From JACKOD01 sp041591635 (lineage in GTDB: Bacteria; Pseudomonadota; Gammaproteobacteria; Pseudomonadales; Oleiphilaceae): a stretch of 23,696 nt of DNA. A program made the position numbers and the translations under genes. Below the pieces are notes generated by a model. It was not told where the DNA came from. It saw nothing but the letters and a program-made list of their open reading frames with translations, and made no database searches. Below, one piece after another: positions 15,396 to 23,298 of this stretch (positions are counted from its first letter, which is position 1; every line of letters starts with the position of its first letter). Location of the stretch: assembly GCA_041591635.1 (NCBI GenBank), contig JBFHRO010000023.1, positions 1 through 23,696 on the forward strand, written 5' to 3'.

Positions 15396-16340
15396 ATGCT
15401 CAGTTTTCTACCATCATGGATGAGGGGCGCTATCAGCCTGGTGCTGATGGCGCTAAATACCGCGTTCTGGTTTCCTTTCCTTTTGCTTTGTGCCCTGTTG
15501 AAGTTACTGTCTCCGGTGGCGCGCTTGCAGCGGCATCTCACCCGCCTGCTAATCCTGATCGCTAACGCCTGGGTGACCACCAACAGCCTGATTCAGAAAC
15601 TGGTCAACAAAGTGCGCTGGCATGTCGAGGGGCTCAAGGGGCTCAAGCCAGACGACTGGTATTTCGTGACCTGTAATCACCAGTCCTGGGCCGATATTCT
15701 CGTTATTCAACAGGTACTCAATGGCAAAGTGCCTATGCTCAAGTTCTTTTTGAAAAAAGAACTCATCTGGGTGCCCGTTATGGGAATTTGCTGGTGGGCG
15801 CTGGACTTTCCGTTCATGCAACGACATACGCGGGAATTTCTCGAAAAACACCCGCACCTCAAGGGCAAAGACCTGGAAACCACACGAAAAGCCTGCGAAA
15901 AATTCAAACATACCCCGGTCACCGTATTCAACTTCGTGGAAGGAACACGCTTTACTCCCGCCAAACACGCGCGCCAACAATCACCCTACAACAACCTGCT
16001 CAAACCCAAAGCCGGCGGCGCGGCGTTTGTGTTGGGTGCCATGGGCGATCAATTGCACACCATGCTCGATATTACTCTCTGGTATGCCGGCACCTGTCCA
16101 AGCTTCTGGGATTATCTGTGTGGCCGGGTCGATACCATTTATGTGCATATCGAACCCATTCGCTTGCCTGAGGCTTATCTGGGCAAGGATTATGAAAACG
16201 ACCAAGTGTTCAGGGGCGAGTTCCAGTCCTGGATCAGTGAACGCTGGAAAGAAAAAGACAGCTTGATTGAGGCCATTAAAAAGCAGTCCCCAGTGACGGG
16301 TCAGCACTGTGGTGGTGAGGAACCATACGCCAGAGCATGA
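15396..16340 (+). CDS. Lysophospholipid acyltransferase (PlsC/YihG-like)
   Basis: A 314-aa member of the glycerophospholipid acyltransferase superfamily. Residues about 12-38 and 48-62 are hydrophobic and should anchor it in the inner membrane. The catalytic HX4D motif is H95 to D100 in NHQSWAD. The acceptor-binding motif FVEGTRFTP follows at 180-188, and further conserved sequence is LKPKAGGAAFVLGAM. The overall pattern resembles E. coli YihG, an acyltransferase that adjusts phospholipid acyl chains. A GGAG lies about 13 bases upstream of the ATG. It closes a three-gene envelope operon and is followed by a strong terminator. The acyl donor and acceptor are not determined by sequence. Confidence 0.9.
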   Translation: MLSFLPSWMRGAISLVLMALNTAFWFPFLLLCALLKLLSPVARLQRHLTRLLILIANAWVTTNSLIQKLVNKVRWHVEGLKGLKPDDWYFVTCNHQSWADILVIQQVLNGKVPMLKFFLKKELIWVPVMGICWWALDFPFMQRHTREFLEKHPHLKGKDLETTRKACEKFKHTPVTVFNFVEGTRFTPAKHARQQSPYNNLLKPKAGGAAFVLGAMGDQLHTMLDITLWYAGTCPSFWDYLCGRVDTIYVHIEPIRLPEAYLGKDYENDQVFRGEFQSWISERWKEKDSLIEAIKKQSPVTGQHCGGEEPYARA

Positions 16341-16363
16341 CGAAGGCGATATTCCAGACACAA

Positions 16364-16392
16364 AAAAATACCGGACATAGTCCGGTATTTTT
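16364..16392. terminator. Bidirectional rho-independent terminator
   Basis: A perfect 13-bp stem: 16364-16376 pairs with 16380-16392 around the 3-nt loop ATA. The core is ACCGGAC/GTCCGGT and the outer stem is A5/T5 with further A residues upstream, so T tracts exist on both strands. It sits between the convergent acyltransferase and DUF1329 genes and can serve both. Confidence 0.92.
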
Positions 16393-16409
16393 CGTGGCTT
16401 GCCAACCGA

Positions 16410-17771
16410 TCAGCGCGTACCTGAACGGCGCAACGCAGCAGGCGTGTAGTCCTGTGAGGCTTTTTTGGTACCAAAGGTGTAAGGCATTTGCTCTTCGTTG
16501 GTCAACCCCAACACCAGATAGCGCCCGGCAAGCAGGTCGTAGAGAACTTCTACGGCGTACCATGGCGTTGTCTGATCATAGAACTGAATCGCATGAGCTT
16601 CTGCCACCCGCCACATTTCACCACGACCGTCGTAGTGATCGATCACGGATGCCTGCCATGTATCCTCGTCAATGAAGAACACGCGTTTGGCATAGATATG
16701 GCGCTGCCCCTCTTTCAGGGTCGCCTCTACGTGCCACACACGGTGCAGCTCATAGCGAGTATGATCCTGATTGATGTGACCCGGCTTGATAATATTGTCG
16801 TACTTCAACTTGTCAGACATCAGCCGGTACGAGTTGTACGGAATATACATCTCTTTCTTGCCAACCAGCTTCCAGTTATAACGATCGAGAGCGCCGTTAA
16901 ACATGTCAAAGTTATCGGAGGTACGCAAACCATCTGAAGCCGTACCTGGGCCATCGTAAGCTACCTGAGGTGCGCGTCGTACACGGCGTTGACCTTCGTT
17001 ATATACCCAGGCACGGCGTGCCTCGGTAACCTGATCGATGGTCTCGTGAGCCAGCAGTATGTTTCCGGCCAAACGTGCAGGCGCAACAATTTCCTGTTTG
17101 AAGTAAAACAGAACGTTCTCATCTTCACCGGGCTTGAAGTCGGTCAACGAGGTGCGCCAGGTGATTTCATCATGAAACTTGACCACCGTGTAATCACCGC
17201 TAGCCAAAGGCGTCGCCTGACCGATCAGGCGTTCAACGGCACCACCGCGATAGCGAGTGACATGATTCCAGACCACCTCCATGCCATCCTGAGGAATCGG
17301 GAAAGGAACGGCTTCTTCAAATTTGGTCAACCCGTTCCCGCCTTTGACCATTTCAGTGGTCGTGGCGTTTTTCTTGGCCCCTTCATACACGGCCTTTGGT
17401 AATGCGGCGGTACGACGGGTCTGGAACACAGGGACCTTATAGGACGCATACTTGTTCATCATGGCCAGCTGTCCGGGCGACAACTTGTCCTTGTACTGGG
17501 CCACGTTATCCCGGGTGATGACAAACAAGGGCTGATCTTCCGGAAACGGATCAATATAGCGCCCGGGTTTGAATCCCGCCGGTGGCTGGGTAAGACCGCC
17601 GGTCCACTCAGGAATCGACCCGTCAGCATTACCTGCCTTCACGGCACCAATAGGTGTTAACTCGGTTCCAAGCTTGGCCGCCTTGTCAGCGCCTACCTTG
17701 GCAAACACAGATGCGGACAGCATTGTTAATGCGACCATCCCACCTGCAATGATTATTCTTTTGGGTTTCAT
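16410..17771 (-). CDS. DUF1329 family exported protein
   Basis: A 453-aa protein with a clear signal peptide (MKPKRIIIAGGMVALTMLSA, cleavage near SVFA at residue 24). The mature N-terminus reads KLGTELTPIGAVKAGNADGSIPEWTGG, the hallmark of DUF1329, and downstream sequences such as VWNHVTRYRGG, YNEGQRRVRRAPQVAYD and FIDEDTWQ fit the family throughout. The fold is thought to resemble outer-membrane lipoprotein-sorting proteins, although no lipobox cysteine is present here. It follows the DUF1302 gene by 37 bp with AGAGG ahead of the ATG. The pair commonly occurs together and near RND/MMPL-type transporters in proteobacteria handling hydrophobic compounds; none is in this window. Its exact function is unknown. 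Confidence 0.92.
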   Translation of the reverse strand: MKPKRIIIAGGMVALTMLSASVFAKVGADKAAKLGTELTPIGAVKAGNADGSIPEWTGGLTQPPAGFKPGRYIDPFPEDQPLFVITRDNVAQYKDKLSPGQLAMMNKYASYKVPVFQTRRTAALPKAVYEGAKKNATTTEMVKGGNGLTKFEEAVPFPIPQDGMEVVWNHVTRYRGGAVERLIGQATPLASGDYTVVKFHDEITWRTSLTDFKPGEDENVLFYFKQEIVAPARLAGNILLAHETIDQVTEARRAWVYNEGQRRVRRAPQVAYDGPGTASDGLRTSDNFDMFNGALDRYNWKLVGKKEMYIPYNSYRLMSDKLKYDNIIKPGHINQDHTRYELHRVWHVEATLKEGQRHIYAKRVFFIDEDTWQASVIDHYDGRGEMWRVAEAHAIQFYDQTTPWYAVEVLYDLLAGRYLVLGLTNEEQMPYTFGTKKASQDYTPAALRRSGTR

Positions 17772-17808
17772 CGAAATACCTCTTTCAAACGAATCTCTGA
17801 GCCGGAAC

Positions 17809-19668
17809 CTAGAATGAGTAAGACACGTTCAACGATACATTATCGCGGTCACTCAAATCACTGTACTTCCCTCCGAAGAAGCTCGTGTAACCCACAGAGG
17901 CGGTGTACTGATTCAAATATACCCCCGTCAAGGCAAGCCCGACAGACTTGCGACCTTTCTGGAAATTCCCCGCCGGTTCAGGAGAGTAACCGTTCACGTC
18001 ATGCGTAAACGCAAGGCTTGGCGTGAGGTTAATTCCCGCAAAGACATCGTTGTAATCAAGCGCAGCACGCGCCCGGTAGCCCCATGACAAACTGGTGGTA
18101 AAACCTTCGAGACTACAGTTGGCAGGATTGAGGTTCGTGTTTGGCGTACCGTTTCTGCCACTACAGGTGGTGGTAGTCACGTGAGTGTAATCAGGAATAC
18201 CCCAGATGCCCGAACGACCGTAGCGGGCCTGATCAACACCGGGGAGATTCTGCACCCAGGTACCGCCCACTTCACCGACAAACGACAAGCGGCTGGCGCC
18301 CATAACCTGGTCAAAGAACTTGATGAAGGTCATCTGCGCCTGCACAGTATCGTAGAGGTCGTAAGCCTTCATTTCCTTGCCGTACAAGGCTGACTTGTCA
18401 GGCACGCCCAGCTGGGCTACCCGCTGCGTCAGGAGCAAGCTTTCATCCCGCGCCAGTCCGCCAAAAACCAGTTCAAAAGCGTTCCACTGCAGGGGCACAT
18501 CTTTCTTGTAGCTCACCTCGCCACCGACCGACCACCCACCCTCGGTACTGGTGTTGAAACTCACGCCCAGCAACTGGATACCTTCGGGATACTCCATAAA
18601 GTATTCAGGGAAGGTATCACCGATGCTCGGATTGGCCACAATCCCGCTGATCACAGGAACCCGGCTGTGGTAACGAATGTAATAGAGCCCGAACTCGGTG
18701 TCACCCAGCTCCTGGGAGTACCAGCGAAGCGCCACACCAAACTGGTCAGTGTCATCCGGCTCTTTGTCAGCCAGTCGGCCGGCATAGATCTTCTGTGCAT
18801 TGGCTACAGAATCAGGCAACTGGCCTGCCAGTAACACAGGACCGCATCCGTCCGAACCAAAGTCATTGGTGGAGAAGAAGGTGCCGCAATCATCAGGCCG
18901 GGTCTTCTCCCACTGAAGCTGCACAAAGGCCTCCAGTGTGACGTTCTCGGTCAAACCCAGTGAGCTATAAACCATGTTCACCGGGATAAGTGCGTCCTTG
19001 ACTTCGGCGCCAGGCGCACGAATAGACTGGACATCGACCGGGTTGACCACGTTGATACCACCAAAGATGAAGGTACTTTCACCCCAGCTGACCACCTGCT
19101 TGCCCACCCGGAGGTTGGCCGGCATATCGCCCAACTGGAAGTCTGTCCACACGTAGGCATCCTGAATCGCACCGCCCGAGGCATTCTTGTCACCGTTTCG
19201 GCTCAACTGACGCTGCTGCCCGGCGCCATCGGTCGCCATATCACCGTCTTTCAGCTGGAAATCGTACCAGTACTTGGTACGAATAAAACCGCCGTAATTC
19301 TCCCACCGAACCATTAACTCGCTGGTTCCCTTGACGATTTGCGAATAGGTATCGCCCTTCTCGAAGTTCAGGTTGCCATCGTCATAGTTATTGGTGGAGG
19401 CACCCGCGGTGGCTTTATATACGCCCGGTGCGACCGTCGTAATGTAAGGATTGTTGCCAACGGGAGCAAGGTTACCAGGAGCAAGGCCCTGTATGTTGGG
19501 CTCTTCTGTTCGCCAGCTTGCGCCTGCCGTCAGTTTGGTATCAAAACTGGCTTCCACATCGCCCATGTAAAACTGAAACGCACCCGCAGGGGCTGACACA
19601 ATTGCAGCAACAGCTGTTGCAAGCGGCAACCGTGCCAGTTTGTGCCATCGTTGTACTTTGTTTGTCAT
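17809..19668 (-). CDS. DUF1302 family outer-membrane beta-barrel protein
   Basis: A 619-aa protein with a signal peptide ending APAGA near residue 30. The mature sequence begins FQFYMGDVEASFDTKLTAGASWR, typical of DUF1302, and contains YSQIVKGTSELMVRWENYGGFIRTKYWYD and VGKQVVSWGESTFI. Alternating hydrophobic/polar segments and the last residues NVSLNVSYSF, ending in F, indicate an outer-membrane barrel recognised by the Bam machinery. Four Cys in two loops (DDCGTFF/DGCGP and TTTCSG/NPANCS) may form disulfides. GGAG precedes the ATG by about nine bases. It is first in a two-gene unit with DUF1329 and divergent from a thiolase. A role in uptake or export of hydrophobic substrates is inferred from family context only. 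Confidence 0.92.
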   Translation of the reverse strand: MTNKVQRWHKLARLPLATAVAAIVSAPAGAFQFYMGDVEASFDTKLTAGASWRTEEPNIQGLAPGNLAPVGNNPYITTVAPGVYKATAGASTNNYDDGNLNFEKGDTYSQIVKGTSELMVRWENYGGFIRTKYWYDFQLKDGDMATDGAGQQRQLSRNGDKNASGGAIQDAYVWTDFQLGDMPANLRVGKQVVSWGESTFIFGGINVVNPVDVQSIRAPGAEVKDALIPVNMVYSSLGLTENVTLEAFVQLQWEKTRPDDCGTFFSTNDFGSDGCGPVLLAGQLPDSVANAQKIYAGRLADKEPDDTDQFGVALRWYSQELGDTEFGLYYIRYHSRVPVISGIVANPSIGDTFPEYFMEYPEGIQLLGVSFNTSTEGGWSVGGEVSYKKDVPLQWNAFELVFGGLARDESLLLTQRVAQLGVPDKSALYGKEMKAYDLYDTVQAQMTFIKFFDQVMGASRLSFVGEVGGTWVQNLPGVDQARYGRSGIWGIPDYTHVTTTTCSGRNGTPNTNLNPANCSLEGFTTSLSWGYRARAALDYNDVFAGINLTPSLAFTHDVNGYSPEPAGNFQKGRKSVGLALTGVYLNQYTASVGYTSFFGGKYSDLSDRDNVSLNVSYSF

Positions 19669-20051
19669 CGAACGCTACTCCGTCGTTTTTATTTCTTTTG
19701 CGCAAAAACGGTCAATACCACTGATAAACGGGTTCGGCACCAAGATTTCACAAAACCGGCCAGAACAAGCCAATTACCTGTTTTTTATGAATAAAAGTCA
19801 GTGCACAACACTATTAGGCAAACACCCCCAACCTAACCGATACGTCCCTGCATATCATCCAAAATGGAGTGTCGAATCTAATGTTCTTCACACTATAGAC
19901 GCTAATTTTTATTTCAACCAATTTTAAAAATGATTTTTTTTCAGCGCATTAGGCAAATACCTGAAGCCAAAGAGTAGGAAGCTCCGGGATCGGCAGGTAC
20001 AATTCCGGCACACAATAAAACAGCCTTATCACAAAGCAGCAGAGGTCTCCG
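19669..20051. promoter_or_regulatory. 383-bp divergent regulatory region between DUF1302 and thiolase genes
   Basis: Unusually AT-rich in its central part (about 19890-19945) compared with the flanking genes. It carries a 14-bp direct repeat at 19813 and 19948, a 12-bp palindrome TTTTGCGCAAAA at 19696-19707 close to the DUF1302 start, and TACAAT at 19998-20003 as a possible -10 for the thiolase with no good -35. No coding sequence or known RNA is visible. Confidence 0.55.
19813..19961 (+). repeat. 14-bp direct repeat pair, candidate operator sites
   Basis: ATTAGGCAAACACC at 19813-19826 and ATTAGGCAAATACC at 19948-19961 differ at one position and lie 135 bp apart in the same orientation. Chance repetition at 13 of 14 positions in 383 bp is unlikely. 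They could bind one regulator controlling both divergent units. Confidence 0.5.
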
Positions 20052-21236
20052 ATGACAACAAACAATGTCGTAATCGTAAGCGGCGTTCGAACGCCGATGG
20101 GTGGATTTCAGGGTAGTTTGAGCAGTCTTGGTGCAGTCGAACTCGGCGCTATCGCCATAAAGGAAGCCGTAAGTCGGGCGCAGCTCACTCCCGAAACCGT
20201 CGATGAAGTCATTATGGGTAACGTGCTGCCTGCCGGTCTGAAGCAGGGCCCCGCCCGGCAGGCCTCACGCCAGGCAGGACTTCCCGATAGCACCGGCTGC
20301 ACCACCATTAACAAACTCTGCGGCTCCGGCATGAAAGCCGCCATGCTGGCTCACGATCTGATCAAGGCGGGCACCAATACCATTATGGTAGCCGGCGGCA
20401 TGGAGAGCATGTCCAACGCCCCCTATATTCTGACCACAGCCCGCAAAGGATATCGGATGGGGCATGGCGATCAGGCCAAGGACCACATGTTTCTCGACGG
20501 ACTGGAAGACGCGGAAACCGGACGCCTGATGGGCGCCTTTGCACAAGATGTTGCAGACCAAAAGGGCTACACCCGGGAAGAAATGGATGCCTATGCCATC
20601 CAGTCACTGGATCGTGCAAAAAAAGCCATTGAAAACGGCAGCCTGAGAGCAGAAATCATTCCTGTAACGGTTAAGACCCGCGCTGGCGAGACGGTAGTAA
20701 GCGACGACGAACAACCTCTGACAGCCAATATTGAAAAAATACCGGGATTGCGCCCAGCCTTCAAAAAGGATGGAACCATTACGGCGGCCAATGCCTCATC
20801 TATTTCAGACGGCGCTTCAGCACTGGTACTGATGAGCGAAGACGAAGCAAACCGCAGAGGAATCAAACCGCTGGCACGCATCGTGGCTCACAGCACCCAG
20901 TCACAGCACCCCTCAGAATTTACCATCGCCCCCGTAGGTGCCATCGAAAAGGTGCTTGAAAAGGCAGGTTGGCGCAAAGACGAGGTTGACTTGTTCGAAA
21001 TTAACGAAGCCTTTGCCATGGTCGCTATGATGCCGATCAAAGAACTGAATCTCGACCCTGCCAAGGTGAATATTCATGGCGGCGCCTGTGCACAAGGTCA
21101 CCCGGTGGGTTCAACCGGCTCACGACTGCTGGTAACGCTCGTTCATGCCCTGAAACAGTACGGCAAGCAACGCGGTGTTGCGGCGCTGTGTATTGGCGGC
21201 GGTGAAGCCACGGCCATGGCGATCGAGCTGATCTGA
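20052..21236 (+). CDS. Acetyl-CoA C-acetyltransferase (thiolase)
   Basis: A 394-aa type II thiolase that joins two acetyl-CoA to acetoacetyl-CoA or works in reverse, feeding ketone-body, polyhydroxyalkanoate or fatty-acid routes. The acyl-accepting cysteine is C90 in NKLCGSGMKA, the NEAFA loop is present, and the C-terminal base residues are H350 (GHPVG) and C380 (CIGGGEATAM). Length is exactly typical for the tetrameric biosynthetic class. Around H350 the sequence is GGACAQGHPVGSTGSR rather than the commoner GGAIALGHPIGASGAR, a modest deviation that might affect substrate range. AGAGG lies about seven bases before the ATG. It is divergent from the DUF1302/DUF1329 unit and appears monocistronic. 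Confidence 0.95.
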   Translation: MTTNNVVIVSGVRTPMGGFQGSLSSLGAVELGAIAIKEAVSRAQLTPETVDEVIMGNVLPAGLKQGPARQASRQAGLPDSTGCTTINKLCGSGMKAAMLAHDLIKAGTNTIMVAGGMESMSNAPYILTTARKGYRMGHGDQAKDHMFLDGLEDAETGRLMGAFAQDVADQKGYTREEMDAYAIQSLDRAKKAIENGSLRAEIIPVTVKTRAGETVVSDDEQPLTANIEKIPGLRPAFKKDGTITAANASSISDGASALVLMSEDEANRRGIKPLARIVAHSTQSQHPSEFTIAPVGAIEKVLEKAGWRKDEVDLFEINEAFAMVAMMPIKELNLDPAKVNIHGGACAQGHPVGSTGSRLLVTLVHALKQYGKQRGVAALCIGGGEATAMAIELI

Positions 21237-21244
21237 TCCATCCA

Positions 21245-21284
21245 TGAACCGGCCAACGCCTTGCAGACGGGCATGGCCGGTTCA
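21245..21284 (+). terminator. Possible thiolase terminator (11-bp stem-loop)
   Basis: TGAACCGGCCA at 21245-21255 pairs perfectly with TGGCCGGTTCA at 21274-21284 around an 18-nt loop, nine bases after the thiolase stop. The following ATCTCTTCC is only weakly T-rich, so intrinsic termination may be inefficient; it may instead protect the 3' end or separate this gene from convergent zapE. Confidence 0.5.
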
Positions 21285-21312
21285 ATCTCTTCCTGACTCC
21301 GGGGAGGCAGAA

Positions 21313-22434
21313 TCAGGGACGGTGAGCCCGCTTCAGATACTCATGGGACTGCATTTCGAGCAATCGACTCTCGGTTCGCTCAAATTCAAAACTCAAACGG
21401 CCACCGGCGTACAACCGATGAATCGGTTTTGCCGCCGAGATGATGACCTTAACGTTCCTGTCATAAAACTCGTCGATCATATTGACGAAGCGCCGCGCCT
21501 GATCATCCTTATCACCGCCCAGTTCAGGTACATTGCTGATGAGCACCGCATGAAACTCACGCGCCAGCTCAATGTAGTCATTCTGGCTGCGCGGCCCATC
21601 GCAGAGCTCCGAAAAATCAAACCAGACAACGTCATCGGAATGCTTTCTCGCGGTAAGGGTTCGGCCATTGATCAACAGCGAGAGCCCATGATTGCCTGCA
21701 TCCAGCGCCAGTCTGTCATAGCTTTCCTGGAGCGAAACATCGGCTGCTGCATCCAGCGGGTGATGGTACAGCTCAGCCTGCTCGAGCGTTCGCAACCTAT
21801 GGTCCATCCCCCCATCAACATTGACCACCTGGGTATGCTCCTTTACCAGCGCTATGGCGGGAAGAAAGCGAGCGCGCTGCAATCCATCCTTGTATAGACC
21901 ATCAGGCTCGATATTCGATGTACACACAAGGGTCACACCGTTATTAAAGAGTTCTTTCATCAAGCCCGCCAAAATCATGGCATCCCCGATATCAGAAACA
22001 AAAAACTCATCAAAACAGATAACGCGCGCCTCAAGGCTAAAATTTTTTGCCACTTCCATCAGCGGATTTTTTACGCCCTTAAGCTCCTTGAGCTCTTGGT
22101 GAACCCGCTGCATAAAACGATGAAAGTGCACTCGCATCTTGCGATCAAACGGCAGGCTTTCATAAAAGGTATCCATGAGATAGGTTTTGCCACGTCCAAC
22201 CCCTCCCCAAAAATACAAGCCTCTGACGGGCTTTTTGGGCACTTTGCGAACTTTTTCTCTTAACGATGCCAAGGCGCTTGGTTTCTTTTTCTGCGCCTCC
22301 TGAACAAGTTCGCGATAGAGCGCATCCAGCAGATTAACCGCCATTTCTTGTGCCGGATCGTGCACAAAACCGGATTTTTCAAGATCATGACGATAGCGTT
22401 GAAGCGGCGACATTGAAGAGTAAGTCTCGCTCAT
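21313..22434 (-). CDS. zapE: ZapE, AFG1-like cell-division ATPase
   Basis: A 373-aa P-loop ATPase of the AFG1/ZapE family. In E. coli ZapE interacts with FtsZ and is needed for division under stress such as high temperature. Walker A is GGVGRGKT at 77-84 and Walker B is VICFDEF with D142 and E143. The sensor-like CTSNIEPDGLYKDGLQRARFLPAI stretch is the family's best-conserved feature. The N-terminal SPLQRYRHDLEKSGFVHDPAQ matches the usual start. Its position divergent from yhcB/zapG agrees with the gammaproteobacterial gene order. All motifs are intact. Confidence 0.96.
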   Translation of the reverse strand: MSETYSSMSPLQRYRHDLEKSGFVHDPAQEMAVNLLDALYRELVQEAQKKKPSALASLREKVRKVPKKPVRGLYFWGGVGRGKTYLMDTFYESLPFDRKMRVHFHRFMQRVHQELKELKGVKNPLMEVAKNFSLEARVICFDEFFVSDIGDAMILAGLMKELFNNGVTLVCTSNIEPDGLYKDGLQRARFLPAIALVKEHTQVVNVDGGMDHRLRTLEQAELYHHPLDAAADVSLQESYDRLALDAGNHGLSLLINGRTLTARKHSDDVVWFDFSELCDGPRSQNDYIELAREFHAVLISNVPELGGDKDDQARRFVNMIDEFYDRNVKVIISAAKPIHRLYAGGRLSFEFERTESRLLEMQSHEYLKRAHRP

Positions 22435-22655
22435 GGTGTGTGATCCTCACTGCATTGATAGGCACGAACCCGTAAAAAACGCGTATTTTGCACAATCTTG
22501 CCCACCTTGTCCCCTGAAACCATCATCTTTTGGTCAATACTGGTCGTTTTGGCCCCTGATTATGGTTATGAATATCCAACACATGCCGTTATACTTGGGA
22601 CGAGGCCATCGCTGACGCACAGGCACGAAGTGGCCGCTCCGGTCAAGTACAGAAC

Positions 22656-22683
22656 GCCGCCCGAACCACTTCGGGGGCCTTTT
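22656..22683 (+). terminator. Terminator-like hairpin in the yhcB leader, candidate attenuator
   Basis: CCCGAA (22660-22665) pairs with TTCGGG (22670-22675) across the loop CCAC; the stem can extend with GCC/GGC around a bulged G, and TTTT follows at 22680-22683. It lies 64 bp before the yhcB ATG on the same strand. Upstream, CGAAGTGG (22626-22633) is exactly complementary to CCACTTCG (22666-22673), which would break the hairpin. No gene ends nearby on this strand that would need it. Confidence 0.5.
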
Positions 22684-22746
22684 CCGGGCGCGTCCCCAAG
22701 CAGACAACCCATACAGCTATCGCAATCGAATCATGGAGTCATAGGT

Positions 22747-23238
22747 ATGCCAACAACCGGGCATGAGTGGTTAATTACAGGCATGGCACTGGTTATCGGC
22801 CTGATTCTTGGAATCATCCTTTCCAAGATGCTTGGAAATGCGCCCGGCAAGGCCAGACGCATGGAAAGACAGTTTGATGAGCTCCAGGATCAACATATTC
22901 GCTATCAGGCACAGGTCGGTCAGCACTTTATGGAAACCGCGCAGATTTTCAAGCGACTGAACGAAGACTATGCTGCGATGTACAATCACATCGCCAAAGG
23001 CGCACAAAAACTGTGCGAAGATGATACGCTCGGAAAGCTGATGATTGTCGGTAGCGAGGAACAGAAAGCCTACGGTGCCGCGTACGCAAACAGGCCACAA
23101 AATGAAACCGCTGGTGTTGACACTCCACGGGACTACGCACCCAAAAGTCGACCCGAAGAAAAAGGCACCCTGTCTGAGGATTTTGGCTTCAAGTTTCGCC
23201 CCGACGACAGTGAACCCGAAACAACACGCAAACCCTGA
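22747..23238 (+). CDS. zapG: ZapG/YhcB family protein (DUF1043)
   Basis: A 163-aa inner-membrane protein of the YhcB/ZapG (DUF1043) family, which in E. coli links cell division, envelope growth and rod-shape maintenance. One N-terminal membrane helix (about 8-28, WLITGMALVIGLILGIILSK) is followed by a coiled-coil-prone region (GKARRMERQFDELQDQHIRYQAQVG) and HFMETAQIFKRLNEDYAAMYNHIAKGAQKLC, the family signature. The tail from about 115 is polar and probably disordered. The frame is open from 22498, but the ATG at 22747 with GGAG upstream is the only start that begins at the membrane helix. It is divergent from zapE as in relatives and is preceded by a leader with attenuator-like structure. Confidence 0.9.
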   Translation: MPTTGHEWLITGMALVIGLILGIILSKMLGNAPGKARRMERQFDELQDQHIRYQAQVGQHFMETAQIFKRLNEDYAAMYNHIAKGAQKLCEDDTLGKLMIVGSEEQKAYGAAYANRPQNETAGVDTPRDYAPKSRPEEKGTLSEDFGFKFRPDDSEPETTRKP

Positions 23239-23298
23239 ATCGGGCGTGTCTTAACCACATCTTTAATAAACTGTCGCGGCCGGCGCAGGATGTACGTG

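Noticed and set aside
22498..22746. 83-codon upstream extension of the yhcB/zapG frame
   Set aside because: Family members begin at the membrane helix; the extension spans the hairpins and divergent control region and lacks a ribosome site.
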